From Helicobacter himalayensis (GTDB lineage: Bacteria > Campylobacterota > Campylobacteria > Campylobacterales > Helicobacteraceae), in contig NZ_CP014991.1 in the NCBI RefSeq assembly GCF_001602095.1, positions 806,001 to 870,000 on the forward strand: a stretch of DNA of 64,000 bases, read 5' to 3'. The notes under the pieces were generated by a model that was not told the DNA's origin, made no database searches, and was given only the letters and a program-made list of their open reading frames with translations. Below, piece after piece: positions 1 to 9,241 of the stretch (positions are counted from its first letter, which is position 1; every line of letters begins with the position of its first letter). The position numbers and the translations under genes were made by a program.

Positions 1-384
1 ACCTTTCTTTATTAGCTCTTCAATGTGCTGTGTCTGAATGTATTTAATGCGTGCTTTTGTGTGTGTAGATTCTGTGATGATACCAGCTCCGCGCCCGCTT
101 AGGCTTATGGCTTTGATACCTTTGGCATTAAGCGCAATAGCTAAAAGCGCGCTTGTGATACGCTCCCCAGCACTTAGTGCCATATCAAGCTCCCTACTTT
201 CGGGCAATGTGCTAAAAAAATGCGCGTATTCCAAAAGCCTATCGGTTTCCCCACTCATCGCAGAGACGACTACTACAAGCGCGCAATTTTTTTGCTCCTT
301 AGTTTGTATAATGCGTTCAGCGACATTTTGAATCCTTTGGCAATCGCCCATACTTGTGCCACCATATTTTTGCACGATTAGCAT
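1..384 (-). CDS. lysC: Aspartate kinase, N-terminal part (runs off the window)
   Basis: Aspartokinase phosphorylates L-aspartate in the first step of lysine, threonine, methionine and diaminopimelate synthesis in the cytoplasm. The 128 visible residues, read from the reverse complement, begin MLIVQKYGGTSMGD. The KYGGTS nucleotide/substrate motif is at residues 6-11, VSAMSGETDR at 40-49 and SAGERITSAL at 71-80, all typical of the amino-acid kinase fold of LysC. The start ATG is preceded by AAGGA about 9 nt upstream. The frame is open to the window edge, so the regulatory ACT domains cannot be seen. It is divergent from pyrB, with about 200 bp between them. Family assignment is secure; nothing can be said about feedback control. 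Confidence 0.93.
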   Translation of the reverse strand, partial: MLIVQKYGGTSMGDCQRIQNVAERIIQTKEQKNCALVVVVSAMSGETDRLLEYAHFFSTLPESRELDMALSAGERITSALLAIALNAKGIKAISLSGRGAGIITESTHTKARIKYIQTQHIEELIKKG

Positions 385-521
385 AGATTGTGTTCCTTGG
401 GTTGCAATTTTGATAAAACAAAAACGCTAATAATAGACAAAAAATGCTTAAATTTTCACCAACAAAAAAGAATCCGCAATTTTAAAGAAAGAGGCTAAGG
501 ATTCCCAAAAGCAAATTTTTA

Positions 522-527
522 TACAAT
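522..527 (+). promoter_or_regulatory. Possible -10 element for pyrB
   Basis: TACAAT lies in an AT-rich, T-tract-rich stretch about 57 nt before the pyrB start. This is the usual look of Campylobacterota sigma70 promoters, which often lack a clear -35. It was found by eye only. Confidence 0.35.
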
Positions 528-584
528 TGTTAGATTTTTTGGAATTTTACAACGCCCTAAAACTTCACGCACAAGGATTCTCAA

Positions 585-1574
585 ATGACAAAGCTCCAAG
601 CAAATAAAGCGCGCCATCTTATCCGCACGAGTGATTTTAGCACGCAAGAGATTTTGGAAATTTTCCAAAAAGCCTTGCATTACAAATCGCTTATCCCAAC
701 GCAGACGCCCACGCATTTTCCGTTGAAAAATAAAAAAGTCATTACGATTTTTTTTGAAAACTCCACGCGCACGCTAAGTAGCTTTGAGCTGGCGGTGAAA
801 AATTTGGGAGGTGAGATTTTACGCCTTGATGTTTCGCGTAGCTCGACAGCTAAAGGCGAGACGATTTCTGATACAGCTGCAAATCTCAACGCGATGAATC
901 CAAATGCGATTATTATTCGCCACAAAAACGCTGGAGCAGGGTATTATCTAAGCTCTAAGGTGAATTGCCCTATTTTAAATGGCGGCGATGGCGCGCATTC
1001 TCACCCGACACAGGCACTGCTTGATTTGCTGACAATTATCGAGCATTTTTGCTTTGATTCTAAGAAACTATGTATTCAAAGCACACGCACAGATTCTGCG
1101 GATTTTCAAACTAGATTAAACAACTGCCTAGAAATTTTAAAGGGCAAAAAAATTGCCATTGTGGGAGACATCATCAATTCTCGCGTGGCAAATAGTAATA
1201 TCGAGCTTTTAAGTCGCTTTGGTATGGAAGTGATTTTGGTAGCGCCACCGCATTTTTTGCCTAGCACTTCGTTGCGCGTGAGCGATGATTTGAGGGCAAT
1301 TGCCAAAGAAGTTGATGTGATAATGAGCCTACGGACACAAACCGAGCGCCATAATCAAGTGATTTATGGCTCTTTGAAAGATTATGCACATAAATTTTGC
1401 GTGAGCAAGGAGATTTTAGGCGATAATAAATGTATCGTCCTACACCCGGGACCTGTGCATAGGAATATCGATATTGATGATGAAGTCCTCAAAGACCCGC
1501 GCTCTAAGGTCTTAGAGCAGGTAACAAATGGCGTTTGTGTGCGTATGGCGGTGCTTGATTTTTTGATTCGCTAG
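585..1574 (+). CDS. pyrB: Aspartate carbamoyltransferase catalytic subunit
   Basis: Condenses carbamoyl phosphate with aspartate, the committed step of pyrimidine synthesis. The carbamoyl-phosphate loop FFENSTRT is at residues 56-63, STAKGE at 87-92, HPTQALLDL at 140-148 and HPGPVHRN at 287-294, so the catalytic residues are present. At 329 residues it is about 20 longer than the roughly 307-311 residue family norm. The extra length is a Cys- and Asp/Ser-containing segment at about 154-182, between the HPTQ helix and the GKKIAIVGD strand that starts the aspartate domain. A ribosome site (AAGG) lies 8-10 nt before the ATG. There is no adjacent pyrI. A catalytically weak dihydroorotase homologue is encoded 32 kb away. 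Confidence 0.96.
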   Translation: MTKLQANKARHLIRTSDFSTQEILEIFQKALHYKSLIPTQTPTHFPLKNKKVITIFFENSTRTLSSFELAVKNLGGEILRLDVSRSSTAKGETISDTAANLNAMNPNAIIIRHKNAGAGYYLSSKVNCPILNGGDGAHSHPTQALLDLLTIIEHFCFDSKKLCIQSTRTDSADFQTRLNNCLEILKGKKIAIVGDIINSRVANSNIELLSRFGMEVILVAPPHFLPSTSLRVSDDLRAIAKEVDVIMSLRTQTERHNQVIYGSLKDYAHKFCVSKEILGDNKCIVLHPGPVHRNIDIDDEVLKDPRSKVLEQVTNGVCVRMAVLDFLIR

Positions 1575-1592
1575 ATTTCGGATTGAATCTAG
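1571..1592. terminator. Small inverted repeat between convergent pyrB and gltD
   Basis: CTAGATT and AATCTAG form a 7-bp stem around a loop of about 8 nt, starting at the pyrB stop codon. There is no clear T-run on either side, so it would be a weak or bidirectional terminator at best. Confidence 0.25.
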
Positions 1593-1618
1593 TTTAAATC
1601 CCAGCGCGATTTTTAATC

Positions 1619-3214
1619 TTATTTAGAATCTAAACCTTTAAGTAATTTCTTATGCAAAGCGCGCGCGCAGAGGATTCCATCTTTTATTGCCCATACGACT
1701 AGACTTTGCCCACTGCGCGCATCTCCGCACGCATAGATTTTGGGATTACTCGTAGCGTAGGCGTGTGTTTGTATGTTTGTGTATTTATCAAGTGCTATGC
1801 CAAAGTTTTTTGCCAAATTATCTTCCGCACCGCTAAAACCCATCGCTAAAAGCACCAAATCCGCCTTGTATTCCTTCTGGCTGTCTTTCACCTCGCTACT
1901 TACGGGCTTTCCAGATTCTGTGCTCCAGTGTAAATCGCACGCCACCACGCCGCTTACCTTGCCATTTTTGCCGACAAATTTTTTGGTGAGTTTTTGGTAT
2001 TGGCGTGGGTCGTTGCCAAAATGCGCGATGGCTTCTTTGAGTCCATAATCCGTGCTAAATGTCTGCTTTTTCAAAGGCCACGGATTTGAGCTTGGGCGAG
2101 AATCTGGACGTTTGGGGCTTCGCTCAAAGCGCGTGATGGATTTTGCCCTTTGTCTAAGCGCCACCGCCACGCAATCCACGCTTGTATCGCCACTTCCGAT
2201 GATTAGCACATTTTTATCCTTTGCTAATTCCGCACCTTTATGAGAATCTAGTAAGCTTTTGGTGTTGAGGGTGAGAAAATCTAGCGCAAACATTACGCCT
2301 TCTAGCTCCCTGCCTTCAATCTGTAAATCAATGGGCTTGCTTGCACCTGTAGCTAGCACTACTGCATCGTATTTTTGCTCCAACTCTTGGGCTTTTTGGG
2401 GTGTATCGATATTTTGATTTAGCTTAAATTCTATCTCGCTTTGGCGCAAAATCTCGATTCTGCGCTCCACAAAGCTTTTTTCAAGCTTCATATCCGGGAT
2501 ACCATACATTAAAAGCCCACCTGCGCGATCACTGCGCTCATACACCACCACATTATGCCCCTGCGCGTTCAGCTCCCACGCGCACGCCAATCCCGCAGGT
2601 CCGCTACCGATGATTGCCACCTTTTTACCACTGCGCTTTTTGGGGGTATATGGCTTCACAAGTCCAGCAGAAAAGGCATTTTCAATGATTGCCAGCTCGT
2701 TATTTTTGATAGTCACACTATGGGTGTTTATCGCGCACACGCAAGAATCTTCGCACGGCGCAGGGCAGATTTTACCCGTAAAATCAGGGAATGGATTAGT
2801 AAGACTTAGTCTATCATACGCCTCGCTCCACAGCCCGCGATAAATGAGATCATTCCACTCGGGGATAAGGTTTTGCAGCGGACAGCCCACCTCGCCACCG
2901 CTAATACGCTCGGCTTTCTCCTCCGTACAACCAATCGCACTATGATTTACAGAGTGCGATTCTTGCGCATTTCGCGCGTTGTGCGTGGTTTGAAATGCTG
3001 TTTGTATGGGGTTTTGCTCGATTTTTTGCCCTTGTGCGATAATGCCTGTTTGACAAAACGCCACACCGCAATTCATACAGCGTCCGCCTTGTATCTCTTG
3101 CGCGCTTTTTGTCAGTGGCTTGTAAAATTCCTTATAGTTTTCAATGCGCTTTTGTGGCGCGATTGTCTCTAAATCCTCTCTTTTGTAGTCCAAAAATCCG
3201 CGTGGGTTACCCAT
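1619..3214 (-). CDS. gltD: Glutamate synthase (NADPH) small subunit
   Basis: FAD/NADPH-binding subunit that passes electrons to GltB for glutamate synthesis from glutamine and 2-oxoglutarate. An N-terminal ferredoxin-like region holds iron-sulfur ligands C46, C49 and C54, with C111 next, and C150, C154 and C158 of the second cluster. The FAD loop GSGPAG is at 203-208, and a second dinucleotide loop (IGSGDTSVDC) lies near 340. At 531 residues it is longer than the usual 470-500: about 50 residues separate C54 from C111, where relatives have none to about 15. The inserted part is polar, rich in Asn, Gln, Ser and Thr, and contains an extra Cys. The gene follows gltB after a 54-nt gap, so the two are probably one operon. 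The start has GGAG a few bases upstream. Confidence 0.95.
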   Translation of the reverse strand: MGNPRGFLDYKREDLETIAPQKRIENYKEFYKPLTKSAQEIQGGRCMNCGVAFCQTGIIAQGQKIEQNPIQTAFQTTHNARNAQESHSVNHSAIGCTEEKAERISGGEVGCPLQNLIPEWNDLIYRGLWSEAYDRLSLTNPFPDFTGKICPAPCEDSCVCAINTHSVTIKNNELAIIENAFSAGLVKPYTPKKRSGKKVAIIGSGPAGLACAWELNAQGHNVVVYERSDRAGGLLMYGIPDMKLEKSFVERRIEILRQSEIEFKLNQNIDTPQKAQELEQKYDAVVLATGASKPIDLQIEGRELEGVMFALDFLTLNTKSLLDSHKGAELAKDKNVLIIGSGDTSVDCVAVALRQRAKSITRFERSPKRPDSRPSSNPWPLKKQTFSTDYGLKEAIAHFGNDPRQYQKLTKKFVGKNGKVSGVVACDLHWSTESGKPVSSEVKDSQKEYKADLVLLAMGFSGAEDNLAKNFGIALDKYTNIQTHAYATSNPKIYACGDARSGQSLVVWAIKDGILCARALHKKLLKGLDSK

Positions 3215-3268
3215 TTTTCTCTCCTTTTAAACATTATGTAATGTATTATTGACAAGTTCCAAATTCAT

Positions 3269-6200
3269 CTATTTGCTACCCTTTGTTATCACCTCAAATG
3301 CCGCGAGATCTGGGTTGGATTCATTTTTGCAAGATTCTAGTGCTTTGAGTGCGCGCTCATAATCGCGTGGCATTACTTTGAAAAAGTCGTTTTTATTAAA
3401 GCGCTCTAACACCTCGCACGCCTTTTTAGACTGCGTGTAGGCGATATGCGTCTCAAGCCACTTGCGCACCTCTTTTTCATCATCTTTGTTTAACGCGCGA
3501 ATATCCACTAGCTCAGTGTTTATGCGTGGAACATTGTGCTGTCCGAGAATGTATGCGTAGCCCCCACTCATACCCGCTGCGAAGTTTTCCCCCACATCAC
3601 CAAGTATTAGCACGCGCCCGCCAGTCATATACTCACACCCATGCACGCCCATTCCTAGCACCACAGCACTAACACCAGAATTTCTCACGCAAAAGCGTTC
3701 CCCTGCGATGCCATCAAGATACACTTCTCCGGCACTCGCGCCATAGAGGCAGGCATTTCCCACGATGATATTTTCTTCTGAACTGAAAGTAGATTCTGGC
3801 GCGCTTTTGGCGATGATTTTCCCACCACTTAAGCCCTTGCCTAGATAGTCATTTGCATCGCCGATGATTTCTAGGCGGATTCCATAATTTAAAAACGCGC
3901 CAAAACTATTGCCCGCATTGCCTATGGCAGTAATTTGTATGCTGTCTTCCTCCAAGCCTTTTGCGCCATAGGTTTTGGTAACTTCGCTTGAAAGTGTCGT
4001 AGCAAAGGTGCGACTTAGGTTGCTTACTTCAAGGGCGAGCTTGATTTTTTTGCCTTGACTTAGCGCGCGTGTGCATAGTGGAAGCAACACGCGAGAATCT
4101 AGCGTTTTTTCTAGCTTGTTGTCTTTGAAGCCCTTAAAATGCACAGCGCTTTTGTTGTAAGTACTTAGATCTTGTATCATACGATCCAAATTGATATTGC
4201 TAGCTTTGCCGGTGAGTGGTTTTTGGCGGAGCTTATCCACACGCCCCACCATTTCATTGACACTTCTAAAGCCAAGTTTTGCCATATATTCACGCAATTC
4301 CTGCGCGATAAAGCGCATAAAATTCATCACATATTCAGGCTTGCCCTTAAATCTATCGCGCAATTCTTTATCTTGTGTAGCGATGCCAAAAGGGCAGGTA
4401 TTAAGATGACATACGCGCATCATCGTGCAGCCCACTACCATAAGCGGTGCGGTGGCAAAACCAAATTCTTCCGCGCCAAGCAATGCTGCTACTGCCAAAT
4501 CGCGCCCGCTTAGAAGCTTGCCATCTGTTTCGATTCTCACCCTATCGCGCAATCCATTTAAAATAAGCGTTTGATGTGTTTCTGCAAGTCCTAATTCCCA
4601 AGGAATCCCAGCATTGGCGATACTTGTGCGCGGACTTGCACCCGTGCCTCCATCATATCCAGAGACTAGGATAATATTCGCTCCAGCCTTTGCCACGCCC
4701 GCAGCCACGGTGCCGATACCAGATTCTGCTACGAGCTTGACAGAGATTTGCGCGCTTGTGTTGGCGTTTTTGAGGTCATAGATGAGCTGTGCTAAATCCT
4801 CGATAGAGTAAATATCGTGGTGTGGAGGAGGGGAGATAAGCGTAACACCGGGCGTGCTGTGGCGCGCGCGTGCAATCCATGGATATACTTTAAAGCCCGG
4901 CAATTGTCCTCCTTCGCCCGGTTTCGCACCTTGTGCGACTTTGATTTGCAATTCTTTTGCATTGACAAGATATTCAATATCCACACCAAAGCGCCCACTT
5001 GCGACTTGCTTTATCGCGCTTGATTTAGAATCTCCATTTGCCATAGGTGCGTAGCGTTCGGGGTTTTCACCACCTTCGCCTGAGTTACTTTTGCCACCTA
5101 GGCGATTCATCGCAATTGCTAGACATTCATGCACTTCTTTTGAAATAGAGCCATAGCTCATCGCGCCTGTTTTGAAACGTTTCACAATAGAATCCACACT
5201 TTCAACCTCCTCTATCCCAATGGCTTGTGTGGTATCAAACTCCAAGCAATCACGCAAACTCACAAGCTTAGAATCCACAAGGCTCGTATATTCCTTAAAT
5301 AGCGCATAATCCCCGCGCCTGCAAGCTTCTTGCAGTTTGAAAATCACAAGCGGATCGAGTAAATGCTCCTCTTTTCCTGCGCGCCAATTATGCAAGCCTT
5401 TGGAATCAAGGGCGCGTGTGGTGGATTCAAACGCACTCTTATGCACGCGCGCATAATCACTTGCTATTTCTTCTAATCCAATGCCTTCAATCTTGCTAGG
5501 CGTGGAGGTGAAGTATTTTTCTATCACATTAGATTTTATACCCACACATTCAAAGATTTGCGCGCCATTGTAGCTTTGCATAGTGGAGATTCCCATTTTT
5601 GAGGCAATCTTGACGATACCGCCCATACTCGCGTGTATGTAGTTTTCCACCGCTTGTTTGTAGCTTATTTCTAAGCCATTGCGCACAATGAGTGCGTTTA
5701 TGCTTTCATACACAAGATATGGGCAAACTGCAGTCGCACCATAGCCCAGCAAGCAGGCTAGATGGTGGATTTCGCGTGGTTCGGCAGATTCTATTACGAG
5801 GCTTGCGTGTGTGCGGCGATTGCAACGTACAAGGTAATTATGAAGCCCAGAAACAGCTAGCAGTGAGGGAATCGCGCTTTGCTCTTCATTCACACCCCTA
5901 TCGCTTAGGATTAGGATTGACACACCTTTTTCAATTTCTTTTAATGCTTTTTCAAAAAGCACTTCAAGCGCGGTTTCTAAGTTTTGCTTTTTGTGTGAAA
6001 ATGTAAGATTTAATCGCGCGACTTTGAAATCCTTGAGATTTTCGATTTTATAAAGTTCCTCGTTGCTAATGATTGGCTGGGTGAGTTTCACGCGCTTGCA
6101 ATTATTCTCATTTGGCTGCAAGAGATTGCCCTCGCGTCCGAGGTAGATTCGTTGGCTTGTGACGATTTCCTCGCGCAAAGCATCAAGTGGTGGGTTGGTG

Positions 6201-7798
6201 ACTTGCGCGAAAAGCTGTTTGAAATAATTAAAAAGATTCTGTGGTTTTGGGTCTAATATCGCTAAGGGCGTATCTATCCCCATAGCAGCGAGACTTTCCT
6301 TGCCATTTTGCGCCATTGGCAGAATACTTTGAGAGACCTCATCATAGCTCCAGCCAAAAGCTTTTTGCAAGCGCAAAAGGCTTTCAGAATCCAAAAATTC
6401 CTCTTTAAAGCCCTTAGATTCTAGCTTTTCTAGTTTGATGAGATTTTCTAGCCATTTGCTGTAAGGCTTTGCGTTGGCGTATTGACTTTTGAGTTCCTCA
6501 TCAGAGACAAGCCTCCCGCGTGCAGTATCTACAAGCAGAATTTTGCCCGGCTCCAAGCGTTTTTTGGCTAGGATATTGCTTTCATCAATCTTTAGCGCGC
6601 CGGTTTCACTAGCAAGGATTAGGAAATTATCTTTGGTGATATAGTAGCGCGAAGGGCGGAATCCATTCCTATCGAGGCTAGCACCCATCATCACACCATC
6701 AGTAAAAATAATCGCCGCAGGTCCGTCCCATGGCTCCATTAGCGTAGAGTGGTATTCATAAAAGGCACGCTTTTTGGAGTCGATATTTTCATTTTTGCTC
6801 CACGGCTCTGGTATCATCATCATAAAGGCTTCCTCAAGACTGCGCCCATTGAGACTCAAAAACTCCAATGTATTATCAAACATCGCAGAATCTGAGCTCG
6901 GCTTTGCAATGATAGGAAATACCTCATTCAAATCGCTAAAGTATTCGCTCTTGCAGAGTCCTTGTCGTGCTGTGATTGCATCAACATTGCCCTTAATCGT
7001 GTTTATTTCACCATTATGTGCCATATAGCGATTAGGGTGTGCGCGCTCCCAGCTAGGAAAAGTATTTGTTGAGAATCTGGAATGCACTAACGCAATAGCG
7101 CTCTTAAGATTAACATCTTTAAAATCAAGATAAAAGTCGCTAAGTTGCGTAGAAAGCAACATTCCTTTATAGACAATCGTGCGTGAAGAAAATGAACAGA
7201 TATAAAATTTTGGCACATTTTGCGCGCGTTTCTCTATTGTGCGTCTTGCAAGATAAAGCCTGCGCTCAAATTCTAAACCCCTTGCGCTATCTGTTGGACG
7301 CGCGACAAAGGCTTGAAGGAAATAAGGCATTGCATTGCGTGCGCTTTGCCCAATATCGCTTGGATTATAAGGCACAGCGCGGAATCCTAAAAATTGCAGA
7401 TTTTGTTCTTGTAGCACTTCTAAGAAAATTTTCTTGCCTTCTTCCTTAGCTTCATAGTTTGATGAGAGAAAAATCTGCGCCACTGCATAATCGCCCTCTT
7501 TTGGCAAGGTAAATCCTAGCTCTTGCGTGGAGAAAAACTCGTGTGGAATCTGTATCAAAATCCCTGCGCCATCGCCACTATTTTCCTCCGCGCCTGCACC
7601 GCCACGATGCTCTAGTTGCATAAGGATATTTAGCGCATCATCAATGACTTTGTAAGATTTTATCCCCTTGATATTCACCACCGCGCCAATTCCGCAAGAA
7701 TCGTGTTCAAAGCGTGGCTCATAAAGTCCGATGTACTTAGATTCTAGTGGATTTGTGTTTGTGTTTTGTGTGTTTTTATCAATATTATGCTGGCTCAT
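3269..7798 (-). CDS. gltB: Glutamate synthase (NADPH) large subunit
   Basis: Large GOGAT subunit with glutaminase, ammonia tunnel and FMN synthase site, about 1500 residues and complete. The N-terminal nucleophile is C35 in HDSCGIG, so a 34-residue propeptide should be removed. The class-II amidotransferase domain fills about 35-430. The FMN-binding synthase domain includes GSISKEVHECLAIAMNRLGG near 890, and the 3Fe-4S cluster cysteines appear in a CTMMRVCHLNTCPFG stretch near 1122-1136. The C-terminal GXGXG beta-helix closes the protein. It is first gene of gltB-gltD. Together with glnA (30.3 kb) it gives a GS/GOGAT route; H. pylori is known to lack GOGAT, which argues against a gastric H. 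pylori-like species. Confidence 0.97.
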   Translation of the reverse strand: MSQHNIDKNTQNTNTNPLESKYIGLYEPRFEHDSCGIGAVVNIKGIKSYKVIDDALNILMQLEHRGGAGAEENSGDGAGILIQIPHEFFSTQELGFTLPKEGDYAVAQIFLSSNYEAKEEGKKIFLEVLQEQNLQFLGFRAVPYNPSDIGQSARNAMPYFLQAFVARPTDSARGLEFERRLYLARRTIEKRAQNVPKFYICSFSSRTIVYKGMLLSTQLSDFYLDFKDVNLKSAIALVHSRFSTNTFPSWERAHPNRYMAHNGEINTIKGNVDAITARQGLCKSEYFSDLNEVFPIIAKPSSDSAMFDNTLEFLSLNGRSLEEAFMMMIPEPWSKNENIDSKKRAFYEYHSTLMEPWDGPAAIIFTDGVMMGASLDRNGFRPSRYYITKDNFLILASETGALKIDESNILAKKRLEPGKILLVDTARGRLVSDEELKSQYANAKPYSKWLENLIKLEKLESKGFKEEFLDSESLLRLQKAFGWSYDEVSQSILPMAQNGKESLAAMGIDTPLAILDPKPQNLFNYFKQLFAQVTNPPLDALREEIVTSQRIYLGREGNLLQPNENNCKRVKLTQPIISNEELYKIENLKDFKVARLNLTFSHKKQNLETALEVLFEKALKEIEKGVSILILSDRGVNEEQSAIPSLLAVSGLHNYLVRCNRRTHASLVIESAEPREIHHLACLLGYGATAVCPYLVYESINALIVRNGLEISYKQAVENYIHASMGGIVKIASKMGISTMQSYNGAQIFECVGIKSNVIEKYFTSTPSKIEGIGLEEIASDYARVHKSAFESTTRALDSKGLHNWRAGKEEHLLDPLVIFKLQEACRRGDYALFKEYTSLVDSKLVSLRDCLEFDTTQAIGIEEVESVDSIVKRFKTGAMSYGSISKEVHECLAIAMNRLGGKSNSGEGGENPERYAPMANGDSKSSAIKQVASGRFGVDIEYLVNAKELQIKVAQGAKPGEGGQLPGFKVYPWIARARHSTPGVTLISPPPHHDIYSIEDLAQLIYDLKNANTSAQISVKLVAESGIGTVAAGVAKAGANIILVSGYDGGTGASPRTSIANAGIPWELGLAETHQTLILNGLRDRVRIETDGKLLSGRDLAVAALLGAEEFGFATAPLMVVGCTMMRVCHLNTCPFGIATQDKELRDRFKGKPEYVMNFMRFIAQELREYMAKLGFRSVNEMVGRVDKLRQKPLTGKASNINLDRMIQDLSTYNKSAVHFKGFKDNKLEKTLDSRVLLPLCTRALSQGKKIKLALEVSNLSRTFATTLSSEVTKTYGAKGLEEDSIQITAIGNAGNSFGAFLNYGIRLEIIGDANDYLGKGLSGGKIIAKSAPESTFSSEENIIVGNACLYGASAGEVYLDGIAGERFCVRNSGVSAVVLGMGVHGCEYMTGGRVLILGDVGENFAAGMSGGYAYILGQHNVPRINTELVDIRALNKDDEKEVRKWLETHIAYTQSKKACEVLERFNKNDFFKVMPRDYERALKALESCKNESNPDLAAFEVITKGSK

Positions 7799-8096
7799 TT
7801 TCTCTCCTTAAGGTTGTGTTGATTTGGTAGGAATTTGCTCATCGCGTTATAAAGACTTTTTTATGTTTGATAGCTCTGCGTATTTGCCTGTGTTGGATTT
7901 GTAAAGGTTTCTCTTAATGGAGCTTATTTTGTGATAGAAGGCGTGTATATTGGTTTTTGTTGTGTGGGTTATTGTGCTAGTTACAATGCCTTGCAGGCAA
8001 AACAAACAAAATGCACTAAAAAATTTCCTTCGTGTTGTTGTCATTTGTTGCAAAATCCTTCTTTTATGGGATTCCTATGAGAATCCCAGTGCGCGA

Positions 8097-8660
8097 TTAT
8101 TTTACTTTTTCTAAATATTCCCCAGTTTCGGTATTAACGCGGATTGTCTCGCCTTCTAATACATGGAAAGGGATTTGCACCACTGCACCAGTTTCAAGTG
8201 TAGCTGGTTTTTTACCAGCTGATGAAGTGTCGCCTTTGAAGTTTGGCGCAGTTTCAATGATTTTTAGTTCGACAACTTGTGGTGCATCCACAGAAATCGC
8301 CTTATCATTGTGGAAAAGCACCTGCACGCTCACGCCATCGATGATCCATTTTCCTGCATCTCCTACTTGTGCCTCGCTAAGTGCGACTTGCTCATAAGTT
8401 TCATTGTCCATAAATTGATAGGTTTCGCCGTCGTGGTAGAGGTATTGCATTGTTTTTTCTTGCAAGTTTGGCTCATCGCACTTATCGCCTGCGTGGAAAG
8501 TTTTCTCAATCACCTTGCCATCTAAAAATGACTTGATTTTCGCGCGCACGAAAGCCGCTCCCTTGCCGGGTTTTACATGTTGATACTCTACGATTCTATA
8601 AGGAATCTTGTCAATTTCTATTTTTAAGCCTTTTTTTAATTCACTCATACCGATAGCCAT
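8097..8660 (-). CDS. efp: Elongation factor P
   Basis: EF-P enters the ribosomal E site and rescues translation stalled at polyproline. The 187-residue protein has the three-barrel layout: KOW-like domain with KPGKGAAF at about 30-37, then two OB domains ending in [11 protein letters not shown]. The tip lysine that would carry a modification is K33. No epmA or epmB gene is adjacent. The start [10 protein letters not shown] matches the Helicobacter consensus. An extended -10 lies about 40 nt upstream, so the gene is probably transcribed alone. Confidence 0.96.
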   Translation of the reverse strand: MAIGMSELKKGLKIEIDKIPYRIVEYQHVKPGKGAAFVRAKIKSFLDGKVIEKTFHAGDKCDEPNLQEKTMQYLYHDGETYQFMDNETYEQVALSEAQVGDAGKWIIDGVSVQVLFHNDKAISVDAPQVVELKIIETAPNFKGDTSSAGKKPATLETGAVVQIPFHVLEGETIRVNTETGEYLEKVK

Positions 8661-8700
8661 ATTCGCTCCTTAAGGGATTTGTTTGGATTTTAAGGCGCGC

Positions 8701-8709
8701 ATTATAGCA
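8701..8709 (-). promoter_or_regulatory. Extended -10 promoter for efp
   Basis: On the minus strand this reads TGCTATAAT, an extended -10 with the TGn motif, about 40 nt ahead of the efp start codon and within T-rich sequence. Only the -10 is clear. Confidence 0.6.
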
Positions 8710-8774
8710 AAATCCTTTTTTAATGCAAAGATTTAGGGGAGAAATTTATCAGAGTTGGTGTTTTTGGTGAGATT

Positions 8775-8851
<77 letters not shown>

Positions 8852-8901
8852 TTAGGAAAATTAAGGATGCTTAATTTTGGAGAATTAAAAAGCCTTTAGA
8901 A

Positions 8902-8976
8902 TGGCTGGGGTAAAAGGATTCGAACCTCTGAATGCCTGGACCAAAACCAGGTGCCTTACCGCTTGGCGATACCCCA
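8902..8976 (-). tRNA. tRNA-Gln (UUG)
   Basis: The minus-strand sequence starts TGGGGTATCGCCAAGCGG and ends in an encoded CCA, 75 nt. The anticodon stem CCTGG/CCAGG encloses TTTTGGT, giving UUG. The T-arm GGTTCGAATCC is intact. Confidence 0.95.
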
Positions 8977-8998
8977 ATCTTTAGTTAAAAAAAGCGTG

Positions 8999-9027
8999 AT
9001 TATAATGGTTTCAAACTCAAAAGTCAA
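8999..9027 (-). promoter_or_regulatory. Sigma70 promoter for the tRNA-Gln/tRNA-fMet unit
   Basis: On the minus strand TTGACT is followed by exactly 17 nt and then TATAAT, ending 22 nt before the first base of tRNA-Gln. This is close to consensus on both elements, as expected for stable RNA genes. Confidence 0.75.
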
Positions 9028-9241
9028 GCCTTGTGAGATGATTTTAGTGAAATTTAAGCATTGAAATTATTAAAACTTGTCAGCTATTTATTTGTATTCA
9101 TTAGACATTCTCTTTTAGATTCTGAATCAAGCCTTGCGATTGTTAGAATAGCTTGTGTTAAAAGCGAGATTATCGCTCATCGCGCAAGCTGAAAGTTCTC
9201 AGAATTCGCGATAAAATCGTGCTTTTAGATTTGTGTAAAGT

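Noticed and set aside
7847-8053. 68-codon minus-strand frame between gltB and efp (MQQMTTTRRKF...)
   Set aside because: It is upstream of gltB in a promoter-like AT-rich region, has no clear ribosome site and no family resemblance. It could be a small secreted peptide, but support is too weak.
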